NCBI GenBank assembly: GCA_016296565.1
Contig: JAEDJB010000006.1
Location: forward strand, 1 to 30,291
Source of the DNA: Oscillospiraceae bacterium
GTDB lineage: Bacteria; Bacillota; Clostridia; Oscillospirales; Oscillospiraceae
Length of the DNA: 30,291 nucleotides
Direction: 5' to 3'
The notes under the pieces were generated by a model, which saw only the letters and a list, made by a program, of their open reading frames with translations, did no database searches and was not told where the DNA came from. The translations under genes were made by a program, and so were the position numbers. Positions 1 to 7,764 of the stretch are shown in pieces (the first letter of the stretch is position 1; each line of letters starts with the position of its first letter).

Positions 1-128
1 TTTGTAACGATTCTGTGAATTTCTCCCGCCCTCCCGGGGTCTTTCAGCAACCCTTCAGGCCGGGGCCGTACAATCAGGATACCCGGCGCGGCCCGCCTGC
101 GCCGGAACGCAGAAAAGGAGGGTTCTCA

Positions 129-1100
129 TTGGTTGAAGTATCCCATCTGACCAAACGGTATGGTAGCCATACCGCCGTGTCAGACCTGTCCTTCACCATC
201 GAAAAGGGACAGATTTACGGGTTTCTCGGCCCCAACGGGGCGGGGAAATCCACCACCATGAACATCATGACCGGCTGTCTGGCCGCCAGCGCCGGGGAGG
301 TGAAGATCGGTGGATTCGATATTTTTGAACAGGAAATGCAGGCCAAAAAGCTCATTGGCTATCTGCCGGAGCAGCCGCCCCTCTACCTGGACCGGACCCC
401 CCGGGAGTACCTGCGCTTTGTAGGTCAGGTGAAGGGACTGGAAAAGGAGGCTCTGGAGACCCAGATCCGCCACGTCATGACGGTAACCCAGATCAGCGAC
501 GTGGCCGACCGGCTCATCAAAAACCTGTCCAAGGGCTACAAGCAGCGGGTGGGCATCGCCCAGGCCCTGCTGGGAGACCCGGAGGTGATCATCCTGGACG
601 AGCCCACCGTGGGTCTGGACCCCCGGCAGATCATTGAGATCCGGGATCTCATCAAGAGCCTGGGAAAGGACCACACGGTGATCCTCAGCAGCCACATCCT
701 CTCAGAGGTGCAGGCGGTGTGCCAGACCATCCTCATCATCTCCAAGGGGAAGCTGGTGGCCTGCGACACCCCGGAGAATCTGGAAAAGCAGTTTGTCAGT
801 TCCTCCACCATCACCCTCACCACTGAGGCCTCCCGGCAGGAGACGGAGGAGATTCTGGCGGGGCTGGACCACATCACCGGCTTCACCATGGTGGAAAACG
901 AAAAGGGCTGGCTGGACGTCACCCTGGAAACCGACAGCGGCGACGGGGACGCCCTCTGCCGGGAGCTGTCCGTGGCCTTCGCCCGGGCTCAGCGGGCTGT
1001 GATGGAGATTGCCGCGGCCCGGGCCAGCCTGGAGGATATCTTCCTGGAGCTCACCGAGAGCGCCCCCGAGGAGCCTGGAAAGGAGGAGAGCAGCCAATGA
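129..1100 (+). CDS. ABC transporter ATP-binding protein, Gld/Nos-like exporter family
   Basis: This is the ATPase subunit of an ABC-2-type exporter and would power the permease encoded next door. Reading from the TTG at 129 gives 323 residues. Visible motifs are Walker A GPNGAGKS (residues 34-41), a signature motif LSKGYKQR (133-140), Walker B with ILDEPTVGLDP near residues 155-165, and the SSH switch histidine. About 100 C-terminal residues follow the ATPase core, as in GldA-like and drug-export ATPases. I chose TTG 129 because AGGAGG lies 7 bases upstream; the longer reading from ATG 15 adds a proline/arginine-rich tail unlike this family and has no good ribosome-binding site. The stop overlaps the next start (ATGA). 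The substrate is unknown. Confidence 0.9.
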   Translation: MVEVSHLTKRYGSHTAVSDLSFTIEKGQIYGFLGPNGAGKSTTMNIMTGCLAASAGEVKIGGFDIFEQEMQAKKLIGYLPEQPPLYLDRTPREYLRFVGQVKGLEKEALETQIRHVMTVTQISDVADRLIKNLSKGYKQRVGIAQALLGDPEVIILDEPTVGLDPRQIIEIRDLIKSLGKDHTVILSSHILSEVQAVCQTILIISKGKLVACDTPENLEKQFVSSSTITLTTEASRQETEEILAGLDHITGFTMVENEKGWLDVTLETDSGDGDALCRELSVAFARAQRAVMEIAAARASLEDIFLELTESAPEEPGKEESSQ

Positions 1101-1963
1101 AAGCCATCTTCCGCCACGAGCTGTCTTCCTACTTTACCAACGTAACCGGGTACGTGTTCGGGGCCTTCCTGCTCCTGTTTGCCGGGATTTACACCATGGC
1201 GTACAACCTGCACTCCGGCCTTGCCAACTTTGAGTATGTACTCAGCGGCATGTCCTTTATTTTCCTTATCATCGTTCCCATTCTCACCATGAAGGTCATC
1301 GCCGAGGAAAAGCGCCAGAAAACCGACCAGCTCCTCTACTCCCTGCCCCTTTCCATGACCAAGGTGGTGCTGGGCAAGTACGCGGCCCTGCTGGTGGTGT
1401 TTCTCATCCCCACGGGGATTATCTGCCTGTATCCCATCATCCTCAGCGCCTTCGGCAGCGTCAGCTTCCTGACCTCCTATTCCGCCATCATTGGCTTCTT
1501 CCTGCTGGGGGCTGCCCTCATCGCCATCGGCACCTTCCTCTCCTCCCTGACCGAGAGCCAGGCGGTGGCGGCAGGCTTGTGCTTTGTGGTGATGCTGCTG
1601 AACTACTTTATCTCCGACCTGGCCGATTACGTCTCCTCCTCCGCCTTCGGGTCCCTGGCGGCCTTTACCCTGGTGGTCCTGGCCCTGGGGGGCATCTTCC
1701 GCCTGATGACCAAAAACACCTTTGCCTCCCTGGTGCTCATGGGGGTGCTGGAGGGCGTTTTGATGGTGGCCTATGTGCTCAGCGGGGACAGCTTCGCGGG
1801 CCTGTTCCCCCAGATCATGGAGCAGCTATCCCTCTTCGACCGGTTCAATCAGTTTGTGGACGGCATTTTTGACCTGACCTCCGAGGTCTATTTCGTGTCG
1901 GTCATCGGAATCTTCCTGTGCCTGACGGTGCAGTCCCTGGAGAAGCGGAGGTGGAGCGAATGA
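1097..1963 (+). CDS. ABC-2 type permease (GldF-like)
   Basis: This 288-residue integral membrane protein has about six hydrophobic segments. It starts with a short cytoplasmic end (MKAIFRHELSSYF) typical of ABC-2 permeases, and has the conserved cytoplasmic stretch EEKRQKTDQLLYSLPLS around residues 70-86. It would form the membrane channel for the ATPase encoded just upstream. Translation is coupled at both ends: its ATG sits in an ATGA overlap with the ATPase stop (1097-1100), and its own stop lies in an ATGA overlap with the following gene (1960-1963). The pairing with a GldG-like and a DUF4340 protein marks this as the Gld-type exporter arrangement seen widely outside gliding bacteria. Its cargo cannot be read from sequence. 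Confidence 0.88.
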   Translation: MKAIFRHELSSYFTNVTGYVFGAFLLLFAGIYTMAYNLHSGLANFEYVLSGMSFIFLIIVPILTMKVIAEEKRQKTDQLLYSLPLSMTKVVLGKYAALLVVFLIPTGIICLYPIILSAFGSVSFLTSYSAIIGFFLLGAALIAIGTFLSSLTESQAVAAGLCFVVMLLNYFISDLADYVSSSAFGSLAAFTLVVLALGGIFRLMTKNTFASLVLMGVLEGVLMVAYVLSGDSFAGLFPQIMEQLSLFDRFNQFVDGIFDLTSEVYFVSVIGIFLCLTVQSLEKRRWSE

Positions 1964-3426
1964 AACCCTTCAAGAAGAAACCCTCAGTGAAGCCTGCCAG
2001 CCTTCTGGCCTCCCTGAAAACCCGCAGCTTCCGGGTGGGGGGCTACAGCGTGGCGGTGATCCTCATTGTGGTGGCCATCGCCGTGGCGGTAAACGCCCTG
2101 GTCGGCGCCCTGCCCGCCAACTGGACCCAGCTGGACACCACCGCCTCCCAGCTGTTCACCATCTCGGAGGAGACGGAAACCATCCTGGACAACCTGGAGC
2201 AGGATGTCACCATCTACTGGGTAGTCCAGAGCGGCCAGGAGGACGACACCCTCTCCACCCTGCTGGACCGGTACGCCGGGATGAGCAGCAAGGTGAAGGT
2301 GGTGAAAAAGGACCCTGACGTGTACCCCACCTTTGTGGAGCAGTACGTCTCCGGGTCCATCTACAACAACAGCCTCATCGTGGAGTCCGAAACCCGGCAC
2401 ACCTATGTAAGCTATGAGGACATCTACACCTATGACTACACCGACTACTACTCCTACGACGTGAGCTTTGCCGGAGAGAGCGCCCTCACCGGGGCCATCG
2501 ACTACGTAACCCGGGAGAGCCTGCCCCGGATGTACACCCTCACCGGCCACGGGGAGCAAACCCTCAGTTCCAGCTTCCAGTCGGCGGTGGAGGGCCAGAA
2601 CATTGAGCTGGAGAGCCTGTCCCTGCTGACGGCAGACGCCATCCCGGAGGACGCGGACGTGATTCTGATCTACGCCCCGGAAAAGGACCTGTCCGACCGG
2701 GAAAAGACCATCCTGCTGGAGTATCTCCAGAGCGGCGGCAGCCTGATCCTCATTACGGACCCCCTCCAGGAGGGCAGCAGCCGGCCCAACCTGGAAGCCC
2801 TCATGGGGGAATACGGCCTGAAGTCGGAAAGCGGCATCGTGGTGGAGGGCAGCAAGAATCACTACGCCTTCTCCTCCCCCGTGGGACTGCTGCCTGACTA
2901 CGGCAGCCATGAGATCACCTCGCCCCTCCAGGAGGGCGGCTACTACGTGTACCTGCCGGTGGCCCAGGGCCTCACGGCGGACAGCGAGTGCCGGGACACC
3001 CTCTCCATCACCCAGCTGCTCACCACCTCCAGCTCTGCCTACTCCAAGGTGAAGGGCTACGGCATGGAGACCTACGAGAAGGAGGAGGGAGACATTGACG
3101 GTCCCTTCGCCCTGGCCATGGCCGTCTCCGAGGTGCTGGACGACGGGGGCGAGACCAATCTGGTCTGGGTGTCCTCCTCCTACCTGCTGGACGACCAGAC
3201 CAACAACCAGGTCTCCGGCGGCAACCAGGACTTCTTCCTCAACTGTATCAGCTGGATGTGCCAGCAGGACAGTGACCTGACCATCCACGCCAAGACCCTG
3301 AGCCAGGAGTACCTGACCGTCAGCAGCAGCGCCTCTTCCCTGCTGACCCTTCTCATGGTGGGCGTCATTCCCCTGGGCTGTCTGGCCGCCGGCATTGTCA
3401 TCTGGGTAAGGAGGAAGAAACGATGA
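1960..3426 (+). CDS. GldG-like ABC exporter auxiliary protein
   Basis: This 488-residue protein has one N-terminal membrane segment (about residues 28-52, preceded by a lysine-rich cytoplasmic end), a large extracytoplasmic region, and a C-terminal membrane anchor ending in RRKKR. That topology, and text such as 'LFTISEETETILDNLEQDVTIYW', fit the GldG/ABC-type auxiliary family (ABC_transp_aux). In that family the exposed domain is thought to work with the ABC-2 permease. The start at ATG 1960 is supported by GGAGGTGGAG directly upstream and the ATGA overlap with the permease; an in-frame ATG at 1918 lies inside the permease gene and is less likely. It overlaps the next gene by ATGA at 3423-3426. 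Confidence 0.85.
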   Translation: MKPFKKKPSVKPASLLASLKTRSFRVGGYSVAVILIVVAIAVAVNALVGALPANWTQLDTTASQLFTISEETETILDNLEQDVTIYWVVQSGQEDDTLSTLLDRYAGMSSKVKVVKKDPDVYPTFVEQYVSGSIYNNSLIVESETRHTYVSYEDIYTYDYTDYYSYDVSFAGESALTGAIDYVTRESLPRMYTLTGHGEQTLSSSFQSAVEGQNIELESLSLLTADAIPEDADVILIYAPEKDLSDREKTILLEYLQSGGSLILITDPLQEGSSRPNLEALMGEYGLKSESGIVVEGSKNHYAFSSPVGLLPDYGSHEITSPLQEGGYYVYLPVAQGLTADSECRDTLSITQLLTTSSSAYSKVKGYGMETYEKEEGDIDGPFALAMAVSEVLDDGGETNLVWVSSSYLLDDQTNNQVSGGNQDFFLNCISWMCQQDSDLTIHAKTLSQEYLTVSSSASSLLTLLMVGVIPLGCLAAGIVIWVRRKKR

Positions 3427-4844
3427 ACCGAAGCAAAAAACTGCTGATCCTTCTCCTGGCCCTGGCGATTGTGGCCGCCGGCGCGGTTCTGGTAAAAGTC
3501 CTCACTGCGGAAACCCAGGAGGAGAGCACGGCGGAGACCATCTTCTCCCTGGACCCCGACCAGGTGACCCGTCTCTCCTGGACCTACGCCGGGGAGACCA
3601 TCGCCCTGGTGGACAGCGGGGACAGCTGGGGCTACGAAGCGGACAGCCGCTTCCCCCTGGACGAGTCCTATCTGGACAACATGCTCACCGCCCTCAGCGA
3701 GATCTCCTCGGAGAAAACCATCGAAGCCGTGGAGGACTGGGACCAGTACGGCCTGGAGGACCCCGTCTGCACTGTGGAGGTCACCACCGACAGCGTGCAG
3801 GAGCTGAAAATCGGGGACGAGACCGGGCTGGGCGGCCAGCGCTACCTGTCCATCGGGGACGGCAACGTGTACCTGGTGGACGAGGGCATCCTGGACAGCT
3901 TTACCTACGGTCTCTATGACCTGGTGCAGATGGAGGAGATTCCCTCCATGACCAATGTGCGCAGCCTGGTGATCCAGTCCGGCGGAGAAACCCTGGAGAT
4001 TGAGCACCTGGAAAACAGCGGCCTGACCTACAGCGACTACTACGACTGGTTTGCCAAAGAGGGCCAGACCTACACCACCCTGGACACCGACCTGACCGAC
4101 AGCCTGGTGAACACCGTCACGGGCCTGTCCTGGGAGAAGTGCGCCAGCTACTATGTGTCGGAGGACGGTCTGGACACCTACGGCCTGGCAGACCCCGCCG
4201 CCGTGGTCACCGTGAACTACACAGAAACCGTCCGGCAGGAAACTGGGGAAACCGACGAGAACGGCGATCCCGTCTATGAATCCGTGACGGCGGACCGGGC
4301 CTTTGTGCTGGAACTGGGCATCCAGGAGGGATACATCTGCTACGCCCGTCTGGCCGGGTCCACCATGGTCTACCAGATCTCAATCAACGTGTTTGAAGCG
4401 GTAATCGATGCCAGCACGGACAGTCTCCTTCCCGACGACGTGCTGAAGCTGGACTGGTCCACCGTTGAGAGCATGGAGATCACTCTGGACGGCACCACCT
4501 ACGCGGTCCGGAAAGAGATGGAAACCACCACCGACGAGGACGGCAACACCTCCACCCGGTACCTCTACAAGCTGGAGGACCAGGAGGTGGATCTGGACGA
4601 CATTCTGGATAATCTCTACTATATGGAGACTTCCGGACGGGCCAGACAGGCCGCCGCCAGCCAGACCCCGGTGCTCTCCTTCCGGTTCCAGCGGGACACA
4701 GAGTCCTTCTCCCAGGTGGAGCTGACCTTCTACCCCTATGACGACGGCCACTATCTGGTGAACCTGGACGGGGAAGCCAGACTGCTGGTGGACGGGGAAG
4801 CGTTGGACGAGCTGATGGACAGCCTGACCAGCGCCCTGTCCTGA
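3423..4844 (+). CDS. DUF4340 domain-containing exported protein
   Basis: This 473-residue protein starts with a membrane segment (residues 6-26, rich in Leu/Ala/Val) and no lipobox cysteine, so it is probably a membrane-anchored extracytoplasmic protein. The rest is acidic, beta-rich and contains two repeats of a 'tYGLedP/TYGLaDP' type, characteristic of DUF4340 proteins. DUF4340 genes regularly follow GldA/F/G-like genes, and here the ATG overlaps the GldG-like stop. Its biochemical role is not established for the family; an accessory part of the exporter is the reasonable inference. It is the last gene of the operon and is followed by a hairpin terminator. Confidence 0.83.
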   Translation: MNRSKKLLILLLALAIVAAGAVLVKVLTAETQEESTAETIFSLDPDQVTRLSWTYAGETIALVDSGDSWGYEADSRFPLDESYLDNMLTALSEISSEKTIEAVEDWDQYGLEDPVCTVEVTTDSVQELKIGDETGLGGQRYLSIGDGNVYLVDEGILDSFTYGLYDLVQMEEIPSMTNVRSLVIQSGGETLEIEHLENSGLTYSDYYDWFAKEGQTYTTLDTDLTDSLVNTVTGLSWEKCASYYVSEDGLDTYGLADPAAVVTVNYTETVRQETGETDENGDPVYESVTADRAFVLELGIQEGYICYARLAGSTMVYQISINVFEAVIDASTDSLLPDDVLKLDWSTVESMEITLDGTTYAVRKEMETTTDEDGNTSTRYLYKLEDQEVDLDDILDNLYYMETSGRARQAAASQTPVLSFRFQRDTESFSQVELTFYPYDDGHYLVNLDGEARLLVDGEALDELMDSLTSALS

Positions 4845-4864
4845 AGAAAAAAGCCAGACAAACC

Positions 4865-4904
4865 ATGACGCCACAAGGCTTTCTGCCTTGTGGCGTCATT
4901 TTGC
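4865..4904. terminator. Intrinsic terminator between convergent genes
   Basis: A perfect 15-bp inverted repeat, arms 4865-4879 and 4885-4899 (ATGACGCCACAAGGC and its complement), encloses a 5-base loop and is followed by TTTTG. It ends the ABC operon. Read on the minus strand it also lies just past the stop of the NhaC-family gene (4932), followed after a gap by an A/T-rich tract, so it may serve both strands. Confidence 0.85.
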
Positions 4905-4931
4905 TTTACGGATCAAGGTGTGTCTTTCCGG

Positions 4932-6302
4932 TCAGCCCAGGAACGCAAAGCCATAAACCAGGTAGGCAATGCAGGTGAGAACCCCGGCGCACAGGGCAAA
5001 GGGCATCTGGGTTTTCACATGGTCCAGGGGGCGGATGTTGGTAGCCTGGGCGATCAGGATGGAGTTGTCGGAATAGAAGCACAGCTGAGTGCCGAACACC
5101 GACCCGGAGAAGATGGCGGCGATGGCCACAGCCAGGTTGGCGTCCATGGCCTGGGCCAGGGGGATCACCAGGGGCACCATGATGGCGGACACGCCCCAGG
5201 CGTTGGCCAGGGCGAAGGTCATGAGAGTGGCCACCAGGAAGACCACAAAGGGCAGCAGCCAACCGCTCATCAGGGGGGCCACCTTGCCGATGATGTACTC
5301 GGACATGCCCAGACTCTCGCAGGCCGACTTGAACATGAAGGCGATAACCAGCAGGGCCAGCACGGATACCATGGAGGAGAAGCCCTCCCAGATGGCGTCC
5401 ACATAGTCGGCAATCTTCATGAGCTTCCGCACCAGGTACATGACGCAGGTGAAGGCCAGAGCCACGGTGACGCCGGTGAGCACGTCGATGTCAAAGTAAA
5501 TGGTGGCAGCCAGAAGCACCACAATGGGAAGGACAAAGTCGATGACGCCGCCGGTTTTGGCGTCGGGGTCTGCCGCTTCCTCCACCTCTTCCTCGGGGGT
5601 CAGACCCTCGGGGTAAAGGTTTCCGGTCTCCTCCGCCTGCTTCTGATACTTCTTCATGGGACCGAGGAGGGGGATGATCCCCGCGATCACCAGCAGCAGG
5701 ACCAGCAAGCAGAACATGGGGTAGAACATGAAGGGGACCGACTGAAGGTACATCCCGGTGGCGCTGCCGCCCTCCGGCACGATGCCGGTGCTGTTAATCA
5801 GGCTGGCGTAGTAGATGGACCAGGAGGACAGGGGGATCAGAACCACCACAGGGGCCGAGGTGGAGCCGATGATGTACGCGGTCATGGTCCGGTGGATTTT
5901 GTGGGAGTCGTTCAGCCGCTTGGTGATGGAGGCGGTGGTGAGGATGTTCAGGTAGTCATCCACGAACAGCACCACGCTCAGCGCCCATTCGGCCAGCAGG
6001 GATTTTTTCTTGGTGGTTGCAAACTTGGACAATAAGCCGGAAAAGCCCATGGCCGCTTTGGATTTCTCCAGCACGCCCACCAGGCCGCCCAGCAGGCCCA
6101 CCACCAGCAGAACCCAGATGTTTTCTGCCGTGACGGTCTGCATCTGCTCCACAAAGGCGGCAAACCAGTCTCCTTTGTAGCCGATGATCAGCGCCAGCAA
6201 AGTGGCGACAAGCAGGGATTCAAAGGTACGTTTGGTGATGAGTGCGACTGCGATAAGAACAATGACGGGAACGATGCTGATGATTCCGTAGGTCGCATCC
6301 AT
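4932..6302 (-). CDS. NhaC-family Na+/H+ antiporter-type transporter
   Basis: This 456-residue polytopic membrane protein has about 11-12 hydrophobic segments and belongs to the Na_H_antiporter (NhaC-type) family. The conserved region VLFVDDYLNILTT is visible near residue 145, and serine/proline-rich membrane turns (STSAPVVVLIPLSSW) follow. A long acidic cytoplasmic loop sits near residue 245. The start is ATG 6302, preceded by AAAGGAGGAG; an upstream in-frame start at 6344 lacks such a site. Members of this family exchange Na+ or H+ for ions or for small organic substrates. Because it lies beside a putrescine-type aminotransferase/dehydrogenase pair, it may import an amine or amino acid in exchange for a cation or export an end product. 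That is inference; simple Na+/H+ exchange is the alternative. Confidence 0.82.
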   Translation of the reverse strand: MDATYGIISIVPVIVLIAVALITKRTFESLLVATLLALIIGYKGDWFAAFVEQMQTVTAENIWVLLVVGLLGGLVGVLEKSKAAMGFSGLLSKFATTKKKSLLAEWALSVVLFVDDYLNILTTASITKRLNDSHKIHRTMTAYIIGSTSAPVVVLIPLSSWSIYYASLINSTGIVPEGGSATGMYLQSVPFMFYPMFCLLVLLLVIAGIIPLLGPMKKYQKQAEETGNLYPEGLTPEEEVEEAADPDAKTGGVIDFVLPIVVLLAATIYFDIDVLTGVTVALAFTCVMYLVRKLMKIADYVDAIWEGFSSMVSVLALLVIAFMFKSACESLGMSEYIIGKVAPLMSGWLLPFVVFLVATLMTFALANAWGVSAIMVPLVIPLAQAMDANLAVAIAAIFSGSVFGTQLCFYSDNSILIAQATNIRPLDHVKTQMPFALCAGVLTCIAYLVYGFAFLG

Positions 6303-6480
6303 TGAATACTCCTCCTTTCTGCGATGGTCACCATGCAGGGTCATAACGGGCGGCGCCCTCGCATATGATCTTTGCTGTGGGACAAAACGAATCAGCCTGT
6401 CAACGTATCCTTTGAACTTTATTCTATTCTGTCAGGGCCTCTTTGATGCCCGGCGGCTTCCCCTCCTGTCTTGTTCAATT
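6303..6480. other. Intergenic gap between LuxR-type gene and NhaC-type gene
   Basis: This 178-bp gap separates two minus-strand genes. On the minus strand it holds a TTGACA box (plus coordinates about 6397-6402) that could be a -35 element, but I see no well-spaced -10 hexamer. I also see no convincing terminator hairpin after the regulator. The strong ribosome-binding site for the transporter is at its left end. Confidence 0.4.
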
Positions 6481-7260
6481 TCAGCTTCTGGGATCGCCTT
6501 CCAGAAGCAGGCGCATGATCTCCCAGCGAGAGGACACACCGAACTTACGAAAGATATTCTGGAAATGCTTCTGCAGGGTGGACTCCCGCACCTGCATGGC
6601 CTCCGCGATTTCCTGGTTGTCCCGGAAATGGGTCAGCAGCTCCAGCAGCTGGGTCTCCCGGGCGGTCAGGCCATACTTGACCGCCACCGCGGGCAGGTCA
6701 TAGCCGGCGGTGGCCTGGCGGCGGTACATTCTGTCCAGCAGGGTGGCCATGTGCTGGTTCATGTGGATGCCCAGGGAGTTGAGCAGGAACAGCTCATCGT
6801 CGGTAAAGGGACCGTCCTCCCGGCAGCGAAACAGGCTCAGCACCCCCAGAGGCTTGCCGTGAGAGACCATCCCGTAGTACAGGGAGTCGTAAACCCCATA
6901 CTTCTGGTAGCACTTCTGATAGATGGGGGAGCGCAGGCGCTGCTGCTCTCCCACCAGATCGCTCTCCCGGAACATGGTGGGCTCCCGGCAGCAGTTGAGC
7001 CAGCCGGTGTAATCGTCGTCGGCAAAGCGCATGTAGTTGTGCTCCGCCTCTACAAATTCGGCAGGGACGCAGAGCGGGTCCACCAGCCGGATGCGGGCTT
7101 CCGTGTTTTCCCGGCGCATAATGCTTGCATAGCGGTACGGAATGAGCATCCGGACCATCGGCAGGAAGAACTGTCCCAGATCTGCGTAGGTCTGGCAGCG
7201 GTACAGCTCACAGACCACATTGTTGAAGATGAAAAAGACATTTTTCTTCACCACAGGCAA
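6481..7260 (-). CDS. LuxR-type transcriptional regulator
   Basis: This 259-residue protein ends in a LuxR/FixJ-type helix-turn-helix: about residues 195-255 contain LTARETQLLELLTHF, QEIAEAMQVRESTLQKH and FRKFGVSSRWEI, the canonical pattern. The first about 190 residues resemble a GAF-like sensor fold rather than a receiver domain, since no phosphoacceptor aspartate pattern is visible, so it probably senses a small ligand. I use TTG 7260, preceded by GGGGAGAGA at suitable distance; no ATG is available nearby. It is divergent from the aminotransferase gene across the AT-rich control region and upstream of the NhaC-type gene, so it is the likely local regulator of both units. The ligand, perhaps a polyamine or its product, is unknown. 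Confidence 0.82.
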   Translation of the reverse strand: MPVVKKNVFFIFNNVVCELYRCQTYADLGQFFLPMVRMLIPYRYASIMRRENTEARIRLVDPLCVPAEFVEAEHNYMRFADDDYTGWLNCCREPTMFRESDLVGEQQRLRSPIYQKCYQKYGVYDSLYYGMVSHGKPLGVLSLFRCREDGPFTDDELFLLNSLGIHMNQHMATLLDRMYRRQATAGYDLPAVAVKYGLTARETQLLELLTHFRDNQEIAEAMQVRESTLQKHFQNIFRKFGVSSRWEIMRLLLEGDPRS

Positions 7261-7764
7261 TCTCTCCCCATTTTGCTCTGATTCTTGGTTTCTTTACTTT
7301 CTTTACAGGAGACTTCCAAAATTTACCGTATTTCTTCGTTTTCTTATTTTCTTCTAGTATAATCGAAGCTATTTGAAAAGAATATACTTAAAAACATGTA
7401 AAAATACGACTTTTCAAGTAATATCTAGAAGAAGAAAAGAATTTTAAGTAACGAAAAAATCCCGTATAATAAAGTCGGATAAAATATTCGTCTTTCAAAA
7501 TTTTATTCGTAATTTATCAAAAATGCGTACAGACCCAAGAACACCTCCACAGACACCAGCCGACACCCCAACAGGCCCGTTCCCATTCCCGGCCGGCGGT
7601 CGGGTGTCCCCGGAGGAACCGGCCCACCGCCGCGTTCCATCAGCAAGCCATCTGCAATCGGACGAAATCATGCGACGCGTTTCAGCAACAAAAGAAGAAG
7701 GCAGGCGGGTTTTTCCCCCCTGAAATGTGGTTTCATAAATGATTAGAACAAGGAGGATTTATTC
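7261..7764. promoter_or_regulatory. AT-rich divergent control region and long leader of the aminotransferase gene
   Basis: The left half (about 7270-7520) is strikingly AT-rich compared with everything around it; the right half (7521-7764) is GC-rich again and forms a leader of roughly 290 nt if transcription starts near 7477. Candidate -10 boxes are TATAAT at 7465-7470 (weak -35 TTTTAA, 7442-7447) and a back-to-back AGTATAAT at 7357-7363 that could serve either strand. Three copies of a TTTT(C/T)AAGTA motif lie at 7380-7394 (inverted), 7411-7425 and 7442-7456, and an inverted repeat of CTAGAAGAA type pairs 7347-7357 with 7425-7438. These are candidate operators for the adjacent LuxR-type protein. 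I recognise no known riboswitch in the leader; GACACCC (7562-7568) and GGGTGTC (7602-7608) could pair. Confidence 0.55.

Noticed and set aside
15..128. Upstream extension of the ABC ATPase reading frame from ATG 15
   Set aside because: The added residues are Pro/Arg-rich and unlike the family, and the AGGAGG at 116-121 fits the TTG at 129.
4890..6035. Long plus-strand open frame opposite the NhaC-family gene
   Set aside because: Its product is Gly/His/Gln-rich low-complexity text without family motifs, whereas the minus strand encodes a clear membrane protein; it is a GC-rich antisense shadow.
7523..7723. 66-codon open frame in the aminotransferase leader
   Set aside because: Proline-rich composition, no ribosome-binding site and no recognisable domain; treated as leader RNA rather than a leader peptide.
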